Assembly: GCF_029223195.1 (NCBI RefSeq)
Contig: NZ_JARHUF010000011.1
Span: 1-64,000, forward strand
From: Vibrio sp. CAU 1672
Lineage (GTDB): Bacteria; Pseudomonadota; Gammaproteobacteria; Enterobacterales; Vibrionaceae
Length of the DNA stretch: 64,000 nt
Reading direction: 5' to 3'
A program made the translations under genes and the position numbers. The first letter of the stretch is position 1. The number at the start of each line of letters is the position of its first letter. Positions 18,458 to 28,014 of the stretch are shown here, piece after piece. Under the pieces are notes generated by a model. That model saw nothing but the letters and a program-made list of their open reading frames with translations, did no database searches and had not been told where the DNA came from.

Positions 18458-19798
18458 TTACCCTTCCTTCTCGATCGTATCCAGGCACTCACGAAGTAAC
18501 GCGCCGTACTCGTACTTACCAGGACAAACAAAGGTACACAACGCCAGATCTTCTTCATCCAGTTCAAGCGCACCCAGTGCCTGAGCACTATCAGTATCAC
18601 CTGCACAGAGATCACGAAGTAGCAGAGTAGGTTCCATATCCAGCGGCATTACCCGCTCGTAGTTGCCAATTGGAACCATTGCACGGTCACTACCGTTAGT
18701 CGTAGTTGTCATGTTGAACAACTGACCTTTAAAGAGATGACCAAGGAATGAACGGGTAACCGAGAACTTGTTCTTACCCGGCATTGCCCAGCCGAACAGC
18801 TCTTTGTCACGACCTTCACGCAGTACCGAAACCTGTACATGGTATCGGCCCAGGTAGGCATGAGAACCGATGGCATGAGTACCGGTTAGTACCGAGCCAG
18901 AAATCACACGGACTTCACCAGGCATCAGCTCGCTATCAGTAAGCTCATCCAGGTTCGCCCCCATCACCGTACGGATCAGACGAGGGTTATTGACCACTGG
19001 CCCTGCCAGAGACACCACTCGCTCTGAATACAGTTCGCCGGTCAGGAATAACTTGCCGAATGCAATCACGTCTTGGTAGTTAATGCTCCACGCCATGTTG
19101 TCAGCATTTACCGGGTAAAGGTAATGCATGTGGGTGCCGGCAAGGCCTGCCGGGTGTGGACCATGGAAGACATGTTCTTCGACGTTGGGTTGAGAAGAGC
19201 GTGGCAGGCTAATGCCAGATTTACAGACGTAAACCTTGCCTTCTGTAAGGGCTGAAAGAATGTCAAGACCGGCAACAAAGGCTTCTTGTTGTTCATTGAT
19301 GATCAACTCCGGCTTGGCTGCCAAAGGATTAGTATCCATAGCAGTCACAAAAATAGCCTGAGAAGAAGACTCAATTGCTGGAACCTTGCTAAACGGACGA
19401 GTACGTAAAGCAGTCCATAAACCAGAGTCAACCAATTGTGTCTTGATCACATCACGATCCAGACTTGCTAGCTGAGCTGATTCGAACTTATCGAATGTCA
19501 CCTGCTCTTCACCCGCCACTTCAATCACAACAGACTGAAGGACACGCTTAGCGCCACGGTTAACTTCGATCACTTTACCGGCTGCTGGTGCAGTAAATTT
19601 CACGCCAGGGTTCTTCTTATCTTCAAAAAGAACTTGCGCTTTCTTTACTTCATCTCCAACGCGGACATGCATGGTAGGACGCATGCCAACGTACTCTTCG
19701 CCAAGCAAGGCGACTTTTTTGATGGTTTTACCATCATTAATCACCTGGGAAGGAGTTCCTGCGATAGGAAGATCCAAACCCTTCTTTATTGTAATCAT
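18458..19798 (-). CDS. nqrA: Na+-NQR subunit A
   Basis: NqrA is the cytoplasmic subunit, associated with ubiquinone binding, and is the first gene of the operon. The ATG at 19798 starts [16 protein letters not shown], as in the family, giving 446 residues; an upstream in-frame extension of 20 codons has no support. Conserved stretches include [10 protein letters not shown] at the C-terminus and [16 protein letters not shown]. Confidence 0.97.
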   Translation of the reverse strand: MITIKKGLDLPIAGTPSQVINDGKTIKKVALLGEEYVGMRPTMHVRVGDEVKKAQVLFEDKKNPGVKFTAPAAGKVIEVNRGAKRVLQSVVIEVAGEEQVTFDKFESAQLASLDRDVIKTQLVDSGLWTALRTRPFSKVPAIESSSQAIFVTAMDTNPLAAKPELIINEQQEAFVAGLDILSALTEGKVYVCKSGISLPRSSQPNVEEHVFHGPHPAGLAGTHMHYLYPVNADNMAWSINYQDVIAFGKLFLTGELYSERVVSLAGPVVNNPRLIRTVMGANLDELTDSELMPGEVRVISGSVLTGTHAIGSHAYLGRYHVQVSVLREGRDKELFGWAMPGKNKFSVTRSFLGHLFKGQLFNMTTTTNGSDRAMVPIGNYERVMPLDMEPTLLLRDLCAGDTDSAQALGALELDEEDLALCTFVCPGKYEYGALLRECLDTIEKEG

Positions 19799-20271
19799 AC
19801 GCACTTGCACTACTTTTATCGGGAAAAAGATTCTTTTGATTGCGTAACTTTTAGACACGACATCAGTGTCCGGTTCTGGCGTTGTTTAAAACGCCAGAAT
19901 CGCAACATCCTATTAAAAATCTCATCACAGAAATCGGACGAGATTTGTCAGGTCCGGTAGTCTAGCATTTTTTAGGAACTTGATGCCATGACCAATCGTA
20001 GGATTAGTGGTGATATTTCGATGAAATCCGGTGTATTAGGCTAAAGAATAATCATAAATTTGAGCCATCGCACAAACGAAAAAGCCCCAAAATGGCTGTG
20101 GAAATAAAACATTCACGCCTTGTCACATACATTAATTTTCGTTCATTTGTTGATACACTGTTAATATTATGCTTTAACACCACCCATTTAGATCGGTTTT
20201 TTCCGAGACGTCTCGCATACAAAAAAAGATGGCTACCGCCATCCTTTTTTATAGTAAATTTCCGCCCTGAT
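19799..20271. promoter_or_regulatory. nqr upstream region (473 bases)
   Basis: No protein gene is supported here. A hairpin in the nqrA leader (TTCTGGCGTT at 19874-19883 with AACGCCAGAA at 19890-19899) lies about 75-100 bases upstream of nqrA and might affect expression. The right end holds the bolA terminator. A plus-strand promoter-like pair lies at 20150-20178 (see findings). The nqr promoter should be within 19900-20000, but I could not place it firmly. Confidence 0.45.
20221..20250. terminator. Terminator after bolA, active on either strand
   Basis: GATGGC and GCCATC flank a TACC loop, with an A-run before and a T-run after. It can end bolA on the minus strand and also any plus-strand transcript. 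Confidence 0.88.
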
Positions 20272-20580
20272 TTAGTGGCTGCCACCCATACACATCGGAC
20301 TATCAGGTGCGCCATCCTGCTCAGCCTTCCACTCGGCTTCGGTGTAGGTGTGGATCGCTAAGGCATGGATCTTTTCTTCTAATTCATACGACAAAATCTG
20401 ATGCACCTGACGATGTCGTCCAACTAAACGCTGCCCTTCAAACACATCCGAAACAACGATCACTTTAAAATGACTTTCCGAGCCCGGAGGGACATTATGC
20501 ATGTAACTCTCATTAACCACTTTCAGGTAGCTCGGTTGCAACTCACTATGCAGTTTATTCTCTATGATTTGTTGAATCAT
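20272..20580 (-). CDS. bolA: BolA family protein
   Basis: The 102-residue protein matches E. coli BolA: an [20 protein letters not shown] core, then [10 protein letters not shown] and [15 protein letters not shown]. BolA proteins act with monothiol glutaredoxins in iron-sulfur handling and influence stress morphology. The ribosome site GAGGGTGAAG supports the start. It is divergent from rlmG. Confidence 0.93.
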   Translation of the reverse strand: MIQQIIENKLHSELQPSYLKVVNESYMHNVPPGSESHFKVIVVSDVFEGQRLVGRHRQVHQILSYELEEKIHALAIHTYTEAEWKAEQDGAPDSPMCMGGSH

Positions 20581-20806
20581 ACTTCACCCTCGTTGCTGCG
20601 AATCTCTCAAGTATATACGCAAGTTAGTTAAAGAAAATATATACAAAGTGATTTTCCTCCGTACTGTGTGCTCTCAACCCGGTTTCTGCAAGGCTGACAT
20701 GCAAGAAAAGTCATTCGGAAAATGAGAAATTTGACAGCTTTCTGTATCTTGAGTGGTGATCATCTGCGACAATCTCAGTAACTATAGATTCATTATCCGC
20801 AATTAT

Positions 20807-21964
20807 ATGGAATCCGAACTACACCTTCATGCAAGACACCTGACCCTCCATCGCTTTCCCAAACGTGCGAAAGAGACACTGCAAGCCTGGGATGCCGGCG
20901 ATGAGTACCTGATTAACCATATCGAAGAGATGGGCCTGCCAGCAGGCAGTAACATTGTTATCCTCAACGATAATTTTGGTGCGCTGTCTTGTTGGTTTTC
21001 ACAGCAACACACAGTCACGATGATGAGTGACTCTTTCGTTGCCCATAAGGGCACCCTGAAAAACCTGCAACGTAACCGGTGTAACAAGGTAACGTTCTTG
21101 ACTACCATGGACGACATCCCGGCCGATACCGATTTGGTGTTGATGCAGATACCTAAAAGTAACCGTCACTTAGTATGGTTACTCAGTCAACTGCGCCAGG
21201 CACTCCCTGAAAGTTGTCCGGTTATCTCGGTCAATAAAGCCAAGGACATTCACAGCTCAACACTCAGCCTGTTTGAAAAATACCTCGGTGAGACGACCAC
21301 CTCTCTGGCGTGGAAAAAACACCGCTTAGTTTTTTCTAAACCAAACTGCCAACCAGCCATAGAAGTGGTGTCGGTTACAGGCTGGGATGTGGACAATGAA
21401 GCGATCCATCTGGAAAATATGCCGAATGTGTACTCTGGCGAAAGTCTGGATTTAGGCGCACGTTTTATGCTCCAGCATCTGCCACAGGATCCTGAATTAC
21501 GCCACATCATCGATCTGGGATGCGGAAACGGAGTGTTGTCGGTTAAGGCCGGGCAACTTAATCCCCAGGCGCGCCTCACCTGTGTCGACGAAAGCTTTAT
21601 GGCCGTCACATCGGCACAGCGGAACCTGATTGATAACCTGGGGCCCGATCGGGATATCCAATGCATTGCCAACAACTGCCTGGATGGTTTCAAACGTGAC
21701 TGTGCAAATTTGGTCTTGTGCAACCCGCCGTTTCACCAACGCCAGGCCATTACCGATCACATTGCCTGGCAAATGTTCTGCGACGCCAAGCAGGTTCTGG
21801 TCAATGGCGGTCAGTTAATGGTCATCGGCAACCGCCATCTGGGTTATGATGCCAAGCTGAAACGTCTGTTCGGCGAAAGAAATGTGAAATTGGTCGCCTC
21901 TAACAATAAGTTCGTGATTTTACAGGCGACAAAAGATCCTGCTAAATTAACCGCTAAGCAATAA
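20807..21964 (+). CDS. rlmG: 23S rRNA (guanine(1835)-N2)-methyltransferase RlmG
   Basis: The 385-residue protein has two methyltransferase-like halves, as in E. coli RlmG. The N-terminal half has LQAWDAGDEYLI and ILNDNFGALSC. The active C-terminal half has the SAM-binding motif IDLGCGNGVLSV and the catalytic NPPF motif (LVLCNPPFHQRQAITD). The ATG at 20807 is preferred over an upstream GTG at 20753 because family similarity starts there. Confidence 0.93.
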   Translation: MESELHLHARHLTLHRFPKRAKETLQAWDAGDEYLINHIEEMGLPAGSNIVILNDNFGALSCWFSQQHTVTMMSDSFVAHKGTLKNLQRNRCNKVTFLTTMDDIPADTDLVLMQIPKSNRHLVWLLSQLRQALPESCPVISVNKAKDIHSSTLSLFEKYLGETTTSLAWKKHRLVFSKPNCQPAIEVVSVTGWDVDNEAIHLENMPNVYSGESLDLGARFMLQHLPQDPELRHIIDLGCGNGVLSVKAGQLNPQARLTCVDESFMAVTSAQRNLIDNLGPDRDIQCIANNCLDGFKRDCANLVLCNPPFHQRQAITDHIAWQMFCDAKQVLVNGGQLMVIGNRHLGYDAKLKRLFGERNVKLVASNNKFVILQATKDPAKLTAKQ

Positions 21965-21992
21965 AGCTATGACTTTACGAAGGAAGAATATA

Positions 21993-22562
21993 ATGAAAAA
22001 ACTGGCACTCGTGGCTTCCGTTGCCCTGCTTGCAGCGTGTTCTGCACCGCAGCAACCCCAACTTAATGTGATGCCTGAAACGACATTAAGCACCAATCCG
22101 ATTGTACAAGGCAAAACGTACAGCCTAACCAGTAAAGATGTACGCGCTGCTCAGTATGTCGCTCTGGTTGATAATGGCCGCTCCAATATCCTTCCTTTGC
22201 ACGCAAAACAGAATTTGCGCATCACTATCGAAGAGGCTCTGGAAAAACAGTTTGCCTCACAAGGTTTTCGCACCGATCTCAACAGCAACAACACGGTTGA
22301 GCTGCAAGTTCAAGAAGCCTTAATCAATGTCAAACATTCGGTGATGCAGAATGAAATGGACGCGAAAGTGATTCTCGAAATCACGGCGGCAACCCCTCAA
22401 GGTAAGCTGGTGAAGACGTACACCGGGACCGCTCAGCGCACCGGAGCACTCAGCGCCTCTGACGATGATATTGAACAAACCCTGAACGATGTCATTGCAT
22501 TGACACTGAAAGAGATGGCAAATGATGCCGAACTTCGTCAATACATGCAGGAGCGATTCTAA
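21993..22562 (+). CDS. yajG: YajG family lipoprotein
   Basis: This 189-residue outer-membrane lipoprotein precursor has a signal MKKLALVASVALLAACSA with lipobox cysteine 16. The mature part matches YajG, a family of unknown function. The ATG at 21993 has the ribosome site AGGAAG. The stop overlaps the ppiA start by one base, and ampG follows, recalling the yajG-ampG pair of E. coli. Confidence 0.88.
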   Translation: MKKLALVASVALLAACSAPQQPQLNVMPETTLSTNPIVQGKTYSLTSKDVRAAQYVALVDNGRSNILPLHAKQNLRITIEEALEKQFASQGFRTDLNSNNTVELQVQEALINVKHSVMQNEMDAKVILEITAATPQGKLVKTYTGTAQRTGALSASDDDIEQTLNDVIALTLKEMANDAELRQYMQERF

Positions 22563-23107
22563 TGTTACGCAAAGCGATTCTTTCTCTCGCCCTGCTAAGC
22601 TGCGGTGTTATGGCCGGACCGAAAGTGGCGTTTGAAACCACAATGGGCTCTTTTACTGTGGAGTTAAATGAAGAGAAAGCGCCGATTACCGTGGCTAACT
22701 TCCTTCAATATGTCGAAGATGGCAGCTATGAAGGCACCATCTTCCACCGTATTATTCCCGGCTTTATGGCACAGGGGGGTGGTTTTGATCAAAATATGGC
22801 GATGGTGAAGACCTATGCCCCGATCAAGAATGAGGGAAATAACGGTCTGAAAAACGATCAGGCAACCATCGCGATGGCCAGAACCAACCATCCTCATTCG
22901 GCCACCCGTCAGTTTTTCATTAACCTGGTGGATAACGATTTTCTCAACTTTGCTTCCCGCCCGCCGGGTTATGCGGTATTTGGTCAGGTCACTGAAGGGT
23001 TTGATGTCATCCAAATGATGGCCAAACAGCCTACCGGGACAGTGAAAGGCATGCGCGATGTACCGGTGAAGCAGATTGTGATCACCAAAGCAACGTTAAT
23101 CAAATAA
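22562..23107 (+). CDS. ppiA: Periplasmic peptidyl-prolyl cis-trans isomerase, cyclophilin type
   Basis: The 181-residue cyclophilin has a signal peptide (MLRKAILSLALLSCGVMAG). Typical motifs follow: FETTMGSFTVELNEEKAPIT, GTIFHRIIPGFMAQGGGF, with arginine as the catalytic residue in FHRI, and NHPHSATRQFFINL. It helps fold periplasmic proteins by isomerising X-Pro bonds. The cytoplasmic PpiB is the alternative, but the leader favours the exported form. Confidence 0.9.
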   Translation: MLRKAILSLALLSCGVMAGPKVAFETTMGSFTVELNEEKAPITVANFLQYVEDGSYEGTIFHRIIPGFMAQGGGFDQNMAMVKTYAPIKNEGNNGLKNDQATIAMARTNHPHSATRQFFINLVDNDFLNFASRPPGYAVFGQVTEGFDVIQMMAKQPTGTVKGMRDVPVKQIVITKATLIK

Positions 23108-23155
23108 CCCCCCCCGGTAAGGTTCTGCTGATGCACTTTACCGCTGCTCGGGTAG

Positions 23156-23178
23156 AAGCCCTTTGTATATAAGGGCTT
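23156..23178 (+). terminator. Hairpin between ppiA and ampG, possible attenuator
   Basis: AAGCCCTT and AAGGGCTT pair around a seven-base loop, followed by TCCCTT. The T-run is poor, so it may be a weak terminator or an RNA processing site rather than a full stop. Confidence 0.5.
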
Positions 23179-23197
23179 TCCCTTAATGGAAATCACT

Positions 23198-24550
23198 ATG
23201 TCTTCATTGCCTTCCATCACTTGGCTGGAAACGGTAAAATCTTACCTTGATAAACGCTTAATGTGGGTATTCATGCTCGGTTGTTCGAGCGGCTTTCCCT
23301 GGGTGCTGATCGGTTCAAATATGTCCGGCTGGCTTAAAGACGCCGGCCTGACCCTATCCGCTATCGGTTATTTCGGTAGTGTCTTCGCGGTCTATGCTAT
23401 TAACTTTTTGTGGGCACCTCTGGTTGACCGGGTAAAATTGCCGCTCTTGTATTCACTGCTGGGCCAACGGCGCAGTTGGATCTTCTTTTGCCAGAGCATC
23501 GTGCTGTGCGCGACATTATTTATCGCTGGCGTCAATCCGGCAGAGAATCTGATGTTTGCTTCTCTGCTCGCCTTATGTATCGCGACGGCGTCGGCAACTC
23601 AAGATATCGCCATCGATGCATTTCGCATTGACACCTTCCCAAAGTCTGAAGCATCCAAATTACCGCAGGCCTCTGCGATGGCGGTCACCGGCTGGTGGAC
23701 CGGATACTCGCTGCCCGGTTACCTTGCTTTCATCAACGCGGACAGCATTGGCTGGAACGGCGTCTATTATGGCATGGCGGCAATAGTCGGCATTTTAATG
23801 CTGTTTACTATTCTGGTCGGTGAGCCTACGACGCAGCGTGAACAGTTGCAGTCCGCTGCCGAAAAACGTCATCAGGCCGTGATTGGTTCTAAACTGGTCG
23901 CTTGGTTTACCGTCACTGTGGTTGAACCTTTCTTGGATTTCTTCAACCGCAATGGTGTTCGGGTGGCTATCACGCTCTTGCTGTTTGTGTTCCTGTTTAA
24001 GATCGGCGAAGCGTTTTTGGGTCGTATGTCGATCGCCTTTTATAAGGATATCGGTTTCAGCAATGAGCAAATCGGCTACTACTCCAAGTTGATCGGCTGG
24101 GGAGCGACCACCGTTTTTACCATCATTGGCAGTATGTTCAATGTGAGATTTGGTATTGTCCGCGGACTAATGATTGGCGGGATAGCCATGTCGGCCAGTA
24201 ACCTGATGTTTGCCTGGATAGCCAAAGTTGGCCCGAGTGAAGGACTCTACCTGGCGACCATCATCGTCGACAACTTTACCACCGCCTTTTCCACCGTGGC
24301 ATTTGTCTCTTTCTTAACCCTACTGACCGGACAGGCATTTTCCGCGACCCAATACGCCCTGCTTGCTTCTTTGGGCAACCTGGGACGGACCACTCTGGCC
24401 TCTTTCAGTGGTGAACTGGTCGAGTATCTCAATGACTGGCCGACCTTCTTTGTCCTCACCGCGGTGATGGTTATCCCAAGCCTGATCATGCTCTACTCAC
24501 TGCGCCACTACTTTGCCGAGTTGCTGGAAAAGGCCCGCGAGCAGCACTAA
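23198..24550 (+). CDS. ampG: AmpG muropeptide permease (MFS)
   Basis: AmpG imports anhydromuropeptides from the periplasm for cell-wall recycling. The 450-residue major facilitator has family motifs GCSSGFPWVLIGSNMSGWLKD, FLWAPLVDR and SATQDIAIDAFRID. Start codons at 23186 and 23198 are both possible; the second, opening MSSLPS, fits the family better. It is the last gene of the yajG-ppiA-ampG run. Confidence 0.92.
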   Translation: MSSLPSITWLETVKSYLDKRLMWVFMLGCSSGFPWVLIGSNMSGWLKDAGLTLSAIGYFGSVFAVYAINFLWAPLVDRVKLPLLYSLLGQRRSWIFFCQSIVLCATLFIAGVNPAENLMFASLLALCIATASATQDIAIDAFRIDTFPKSEASKLPQASAMAVTGWWTGYSLPGYLAFINADSIGWNGVYYGMAAIVGILMLFTILVGEPTTQREQLQSAAEKRHQAVIGSKLVAWFTVTVVEPFLDFFNRNGVRVAITLLLFVFLFKIGEAFLGRMSIAFYKDIGFSNEQIGYYSKLIGWGATTVFTIIGSMFNVRFGIVRGLMIGGIAMSASNLMFAWIAKVGPSEGLYLATIIVDNFTTAFSTVAFVSFLTLLTGQAFSATQYALLASLGNLGRTTLASFSGELVEYLNDWPTFFVLTAVMVIPSLIMLYSLRHYFAELLEKAREQH

Positions 24551-24557
24551 CCGTCCG

Positions 24558-24600
24558 CCAACAGTAAAAGCCATCGCCCCGCGATGGCTTTTACTGTTGG
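24558..24600. terminator. Perfect 20-base-pair inverted repeat, bidirectional terminator
   Basis: The arms at 24558-24577 and 24581-24600 are exact inverted copies around a CCC loop. The inner part (AAAAGCCATCGC and its partner ending in CTTTT) is a normal terminator. The match continues outward by eight more bases. It serves convergent ampG and the chrR cluster. Confidence 0.88.
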
Positions 24601-24607
24601 TTCAAAC

Positions 24608-25267
24608 TCAAGGATACATTCCTTTACCGAACAGATTAAATATTCGTGCGACGCCTTGGGTAAACAGCATAGGTTCTGTTAGTACCGTTAAGCACAGGCA
24701 GTCTTCGCCGGCCTTGGTGTAGGGGCTGTGTCTGGCCGAACCATCACGTATCATCATGTCACCGGCATGGTAATGGCCGTCCTCGTCACTGAATCCACCA
24801 TGCAGGACTAAGGTCGATTCCAGCCCTTTGTGCGTGTGCTGAGGGATGCGGACATCTTCACCGATATACAATAAGTTGACCCGCGCATCTTCGCCCAATT
24901 CAACTTGTGCACTGTATACTTTGCCGCCATAACTGCGCCAGTCACTGACCAGGTCGGCAAACCGACTCAATGACTTCGGCAGATCAAATGTTTTACCGGC
25001 CACCTCAACCGTGGCGATATCACTAATCTCTATGCCGTCTTCAACCGGTTCAGCAGAAACAATATCGTTCAGCATGCGGTCAAACTCGATAGAGTATTCT
25101 GTCGATACCTCCAGAAAGTGCACCCCGCTGCCATCTTCAAACTGATTCACATATCGCCTGCAGTCAGAACACGTTTCTAAATGAATCGCGACCACAAGAC
25201 CTGAAACGGCGTCAATGGTTCCTGAAGCATAAGCTTCTAATAACTGGAAGTCTGGGTGAGTGTTCAT
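24608..25267 (-). CDS. chrR: ChrR family zinc-binding anti-sigma factor
   Basis: The 219-residue protein has an N-terminal anti-sigma domain with zinc ligands His4, His29, Cys33 and Cys36, and a C-terminal cupin with His144, His146, Glu150 and His180. Spacing equals that of Rhodobacter sphaeroides ChrR, which releases its sigma factor on singlet oxygen or organic peroxide stress. Both metal sites therefore appear complete. The start overlaps the sigma gene stop by four bases (ATGA), typical of a co-translated sigma/anti-sigma pair. Confidence 0.94.
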   Translation of the reverse strand: MNTHPDFQLLEAYASGTIDAVSGLVVAIHLETCSDCRRYVNQFEDGSGVHFLEVSTEYSIEFDRMLNDIVSAEPVEDGIEISDIATVEVAGKTFDLPKSLSRFADLVSDWRSYGGKVYSAQVELGEDARVNLLYIGEDVRIPQHTHKGLESTLVLHGGFSDEDGHYHAGDMMIRDGSARHSPYTKAGEDCLCLTVLTEPMLFTQGVARIFNLFGKGMYP

Positions 25268-25845
25268 AATTGCTCCGTATGCATTGAATGCTTCAGTTTT
25301 TCAACAGCAAGCCTCAAGCGCGACTTTACTGTCCCCAGAGGAATATCAAACAGTTCCGCGACCTGTTGATGAGGCATCTCTTGCAAATACACCGCTTGCA
25401 ATACCTCCCTTTGGTTTTTGGGCAACATATCTAAAAACTTAACCACTTGCTCTTTGAGCATGTCCTGCTCAGGAGAGTAATGGTCGACTAAATCTGGCGG
25501 ATAGTAATCGGAAGGCCAGATATCGTCAGAGTGGATATGTAAATCTTTGCCTCTCTGCTTCCTTAACAAGTCAAAGCAATGGTTCCTGATAATGGTGTAT
25601 ATCCAGGTCGACAGCGCGCTTTTACTGCCATCATACAAATGCGCCTTTTGCCATACCGTCGCCATGGTTTCCTGCACCATCTCCATCGCCACCTGCTCGT
25701 TGCCCACGTGTTTATAGGCAAACTGTTTAAGTTTGGGGGCGTAGAACCGAAAAACAAACGCAAATGCCTCTTTGTCCCGATTTTTTACCTTGTCCATGTA
25801 GGCGTTCCAATCGCTTCGCCCTAAGGTCACGGAGCCATCACTCAT
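25264..25845 (-). CDS. ECF sigma factor (RpoE/ChrR-type group)
   Basis: The 193-residue sigma-70 family protein has region 2 (FAFVFRFYAPKLKQFAYKHV to STWIYTIIRNHCFDLLRK) and region 4 (MLPKNQREVLQAVYLQEMPH). No region 1 or 3 is present, as in ECF factors. The pairing with ChrR identifies it as the photo-oxidative stress type. The ATG at 25845 with AAGG upstream is preferred to a longer frame beginning at 25893. It follows the DUF4397 gene by 44 bases. Confidence 0.93.
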   Translation of the reverse strand: MSDGSVTLGRSDWNAYMDKVKNRDKEAFAFVFRFYAPKLKQFAYKHVGNEQVAMEMVQETMATVWQKAHLYDGSKSALSTWIYTIIRNHCFDLLRKQRGKDLHIHSDDIWPSDYYPPDLVDHYSPEQDMLKEQVVKFLDMLPKNQREVLQAVYLQEMPHQQVAELFDIPLGTVKSRLRLAVEKLKHSMHTEQL

Positions 25846-25889
25846 AATAATCAGCCTTAGTTGTCCGGGAGGGCACCCCCTCCCCTGTA

Positions 25890-27239
25890 TCAATCCGTAA
25901 TGTCATCTACGAGTAAGTTGAATCCACCATTATTGCCATCGTCAATTGCGACAACCTGGTAAACGACGCCATCTGTCACCGCAACCGGTGCCGAATCAAT
26001 CGCCACGGTCGAAGGATCTCCCGCTGCGGTGACGGTCACAAAATAGGCCCCTTCTGCTACGTACACTCCCTGCACACTGTCTTTATACGCAAAATCAGTG
26101 ATAACCGGATCACTACCCTCAATCCCCGAGCTAGTAGTCAGGTAAATATCAACCGTGCTGGCATCGGGATTCGCCGCCGCATGCGTCACATTCAGCACCG
26201 CACTGGTCGCCACTGCTCTTCGCTCGTCTGCAACAACCAGAGGTTCAAGTTCGACGTTCTCAATGAGCGAACCCACCGCATAAACGCTGTAATCACCGCC
26301 TGCCTCAACACTAAGCCCTGTGGCAGAAATGATCGGTTCACTGGTGGTGTCGTTCAAAAACACATCGACGTCATAACTGCCCGGAACTAAATCCAGGTAA
26401 CCTCGGATCTGCTTGAACGCCAAATCAGCCAGCGGACCAAATACCCCACCATTGACATGTACATCCACCACCGGCGCGCTATCGACCAGATGGCCGACTC
26501 GCACTTCCGCTGCACTGCCAATATCTTGCAGTGTAGTTGAACCTGAGCCATCTAACACCAACAGTTGTACTGGTGAACTGCTGTTGGAATCTGCGGTTTT
26601 GATGGCAGCAATAGTCAGATTAGCGTTAGCCGCAAGCGGCAAAGGTCCTGAGTCAAACGCAACCGTCTCTCCGGCCACCAACCGTATCTGGTAGTCACCC
26701 GCCGGAATGTTAATGACTTCAGTTGAAGCTTTGTAGGCGAGCGGAATGGCAGATGCCAATTCAGCACCCGGTGCGGTCACGTAAAGGTCGACCGCCGGCA
26801 CACCCGACGCAGCATGCACGACCTGCACATCCAGACTGTTCTCGTCGGCCATCGAATCAACACTGCGAGTCACGATCAGCGGCTCGACCGGATTATTACT
26901 GCCATCGGCATCACCAACGACCAACACCGTATATTGGAGTTCTGAATCGAGATCTAACATGGTGCGCTCAATCACGGTGAGCGTATCATCACCGGGTAAT
27001 TGCACTTCCACCTGAACCGAGTTCTGCCCCTCTCGCAACTTCAGGTAACCCGAACCGACTCCGTAATCTACATCCGTTAAGGTTTGTCTGTCATTGACCC
27101 AAACATTAGCCCTTGGTGCATCTGCTGACGCATGCACGGCCTGCAGATAAGTATATTCAACCGGGTCACTATCCGATCCACAGGCAGTGATACCCAATGC
27201 AGTGATGACGGTAACCGCCGCTACTTGTAATTTATTCAT
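25890..27239 (-). CDS. DUF4397 repeat lipoprotein
   Basis: This 449-residue secreted lipoprotein has a signal with lipobox ALGITAC (cysteine 20). Four related DUF4397 repeats begin near residues 34, 140, 254 and 358, each opening like VHASADAPRANVWVND, VHAASGVPAVDLYV, GHLVDSAPVVDVHVNG and THAAANPDASTVDIYL. The repeats predict beta-rich domains exposed at the envelope; DUF4397 has no known activity. It overlaps the LON-like gene by four bases upstream and precedes the sigma factor gene, so it probably belongs to the sigma regulon. Confidence 0.88.
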   Translation of the reverse strand: MNKLQVAAVTVITALGITACGSDSDPVEYTYLQAVHASADAPRANVWVNDRQTLTDVDYGVGSGYLKLREGQNSVQVEVQLPGDDTLTVIERTMLDLDSELQYTVLVVGDADGSNNPVEPLIVTRSVDSMADENSLDVQVVHAASGVPAVDLYVTAPGAELASAIPLAYKASTEVINIPAGDYQIRLVAGETVAFDSGPLPLAANANLTIAAIKTADSNSSSPVQLLVLDGSGSTTLQDIGSAAEVRVGHLVDSAPVVDVHVNGGVFGPLADLAFKQIRGYLDLVPGSYDVDVFLNDTTSEPIISATGLSVEAGGDYSVYAVGSLIENVELEPLVVADERRAVATSAVLNVTHAAANPDASTVDIYLTTSSGIEGSDPVITDFAYKDSVQGVYVAEGAYFVTVTAAGDPSTVAIDSAPVAVTDGVVYQVVAIDDGNNGGFNLLVDDITD

Positions 27240-27832
27240 ATCCTTTTCTCTCTTGGTGTTGGGGCTTCAATGGTTTCGATCAAAAATTCCAGAGCCGGAA
27301 TACAATCTGCAGCGCCGGCCAGCCGCTCAAACAAGTCACGGTCAAGAGGCAGTAACTCCAGCCATCGTTGCACCACCCAGCTCGGGTCATCGTAAAAGCG
27401 CTGCTGGTAAAGGTGGCCTAGCTGGGGAAACTGCTCGTAAACCTGCGCAAGTTGCTTACTCAGAGGCACAAAATCGAGCGGCATCGGGGGCGAGTTCCAG
27501 TTCTCCAACCACTCTACTTCGGCACGGCGCAACCCATCGGGATCGGACCGTACCCGCCTGACTGAAAAACGCTTTTCACCGACCACGGTGATGCCAAGAA
27601 GCCCATCTTCGAGTGTTTCAAAATCAACAATGTGGACCAAAGTGCCGACTGAGGAGAGATTGCCCGCTGTTTTCTGCTGCGAATCCCCGCCGACCAGACA
27701 TACACCGAACCCGATATTTTTCGTACAACATTCCTTAACCAGGCGTTGATAGCGCGGCTCGAAAATTCGCAGATTCATTTTGCCTTCGGGTAACACAACC
27801 GAGGTCAGTGGAAACAACATCAATTCATTCAT
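27236..27832 (-). CDS. LON substrate-binding domain protein (no protease domain)
   Basis: The 198-residue protein corresponds to the N-terminal PUA-like domain of Lon (LFPLTSVVLPEGKMNLRIFEPRY, IVDFETLEDGLLGITVVGEKRF). It lacks the ATPase and peptidase parts. Stand-alone proteins of this type are widespread, with unknown function. The ribosome site AGAGGATG precedes the start. It is the first gene of the cluster, with an ATGA overlap to the DUF4397 gene. Confidence 0.88.
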   Translation of the reverse strand: MNELMLFPLTSVVLPEGKMNLRIFEPRYQRLVKECCTKNIGFGVCLVGGDSQQKTAGNLSSVGTLVHIVDFETLEDGLLGITVVGEKRFSVRRVRSDPDGLRRAEVEWLENWNSPPMPLDFVPLSKQLAQVYEQFPQLGHLYQQRFYDDPSWVVQRWLELLPLDRDLFERLAGAADCIPALEFLIETIEAPTPREKRI

Positions 27833-28014
27833 TCAATCATCCTCTTTGATTCATGAACTCATACGTATGGCTTTTTAGAGCGATCACTAACGAATTATGT
27901 TGGTTTATCGACTACCTTAAAAAGGCAGCAAAAAACCCAAGCAAACGATCAAGATCACGAATTTTATGCAAAATCATGCAAGATAATTTTAGTTCCGCGT
28001 AATAAATCCGATTC

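Noticed and set aside
23108..23115. Run of eight C after ppiA as a phase-variation tract
   Set aside because: It is intergenic, in front of a hairpin, and not positioned in a coding frame or between promoter elements of a surface gene.
27877..27893. GCGATCACT in the chrR-cluster upstream region as a CRP site
   Set aside because: Only one half-site matches; the GTGA half is missing. The same bases make a better TGATC -35 box on the minus strand.
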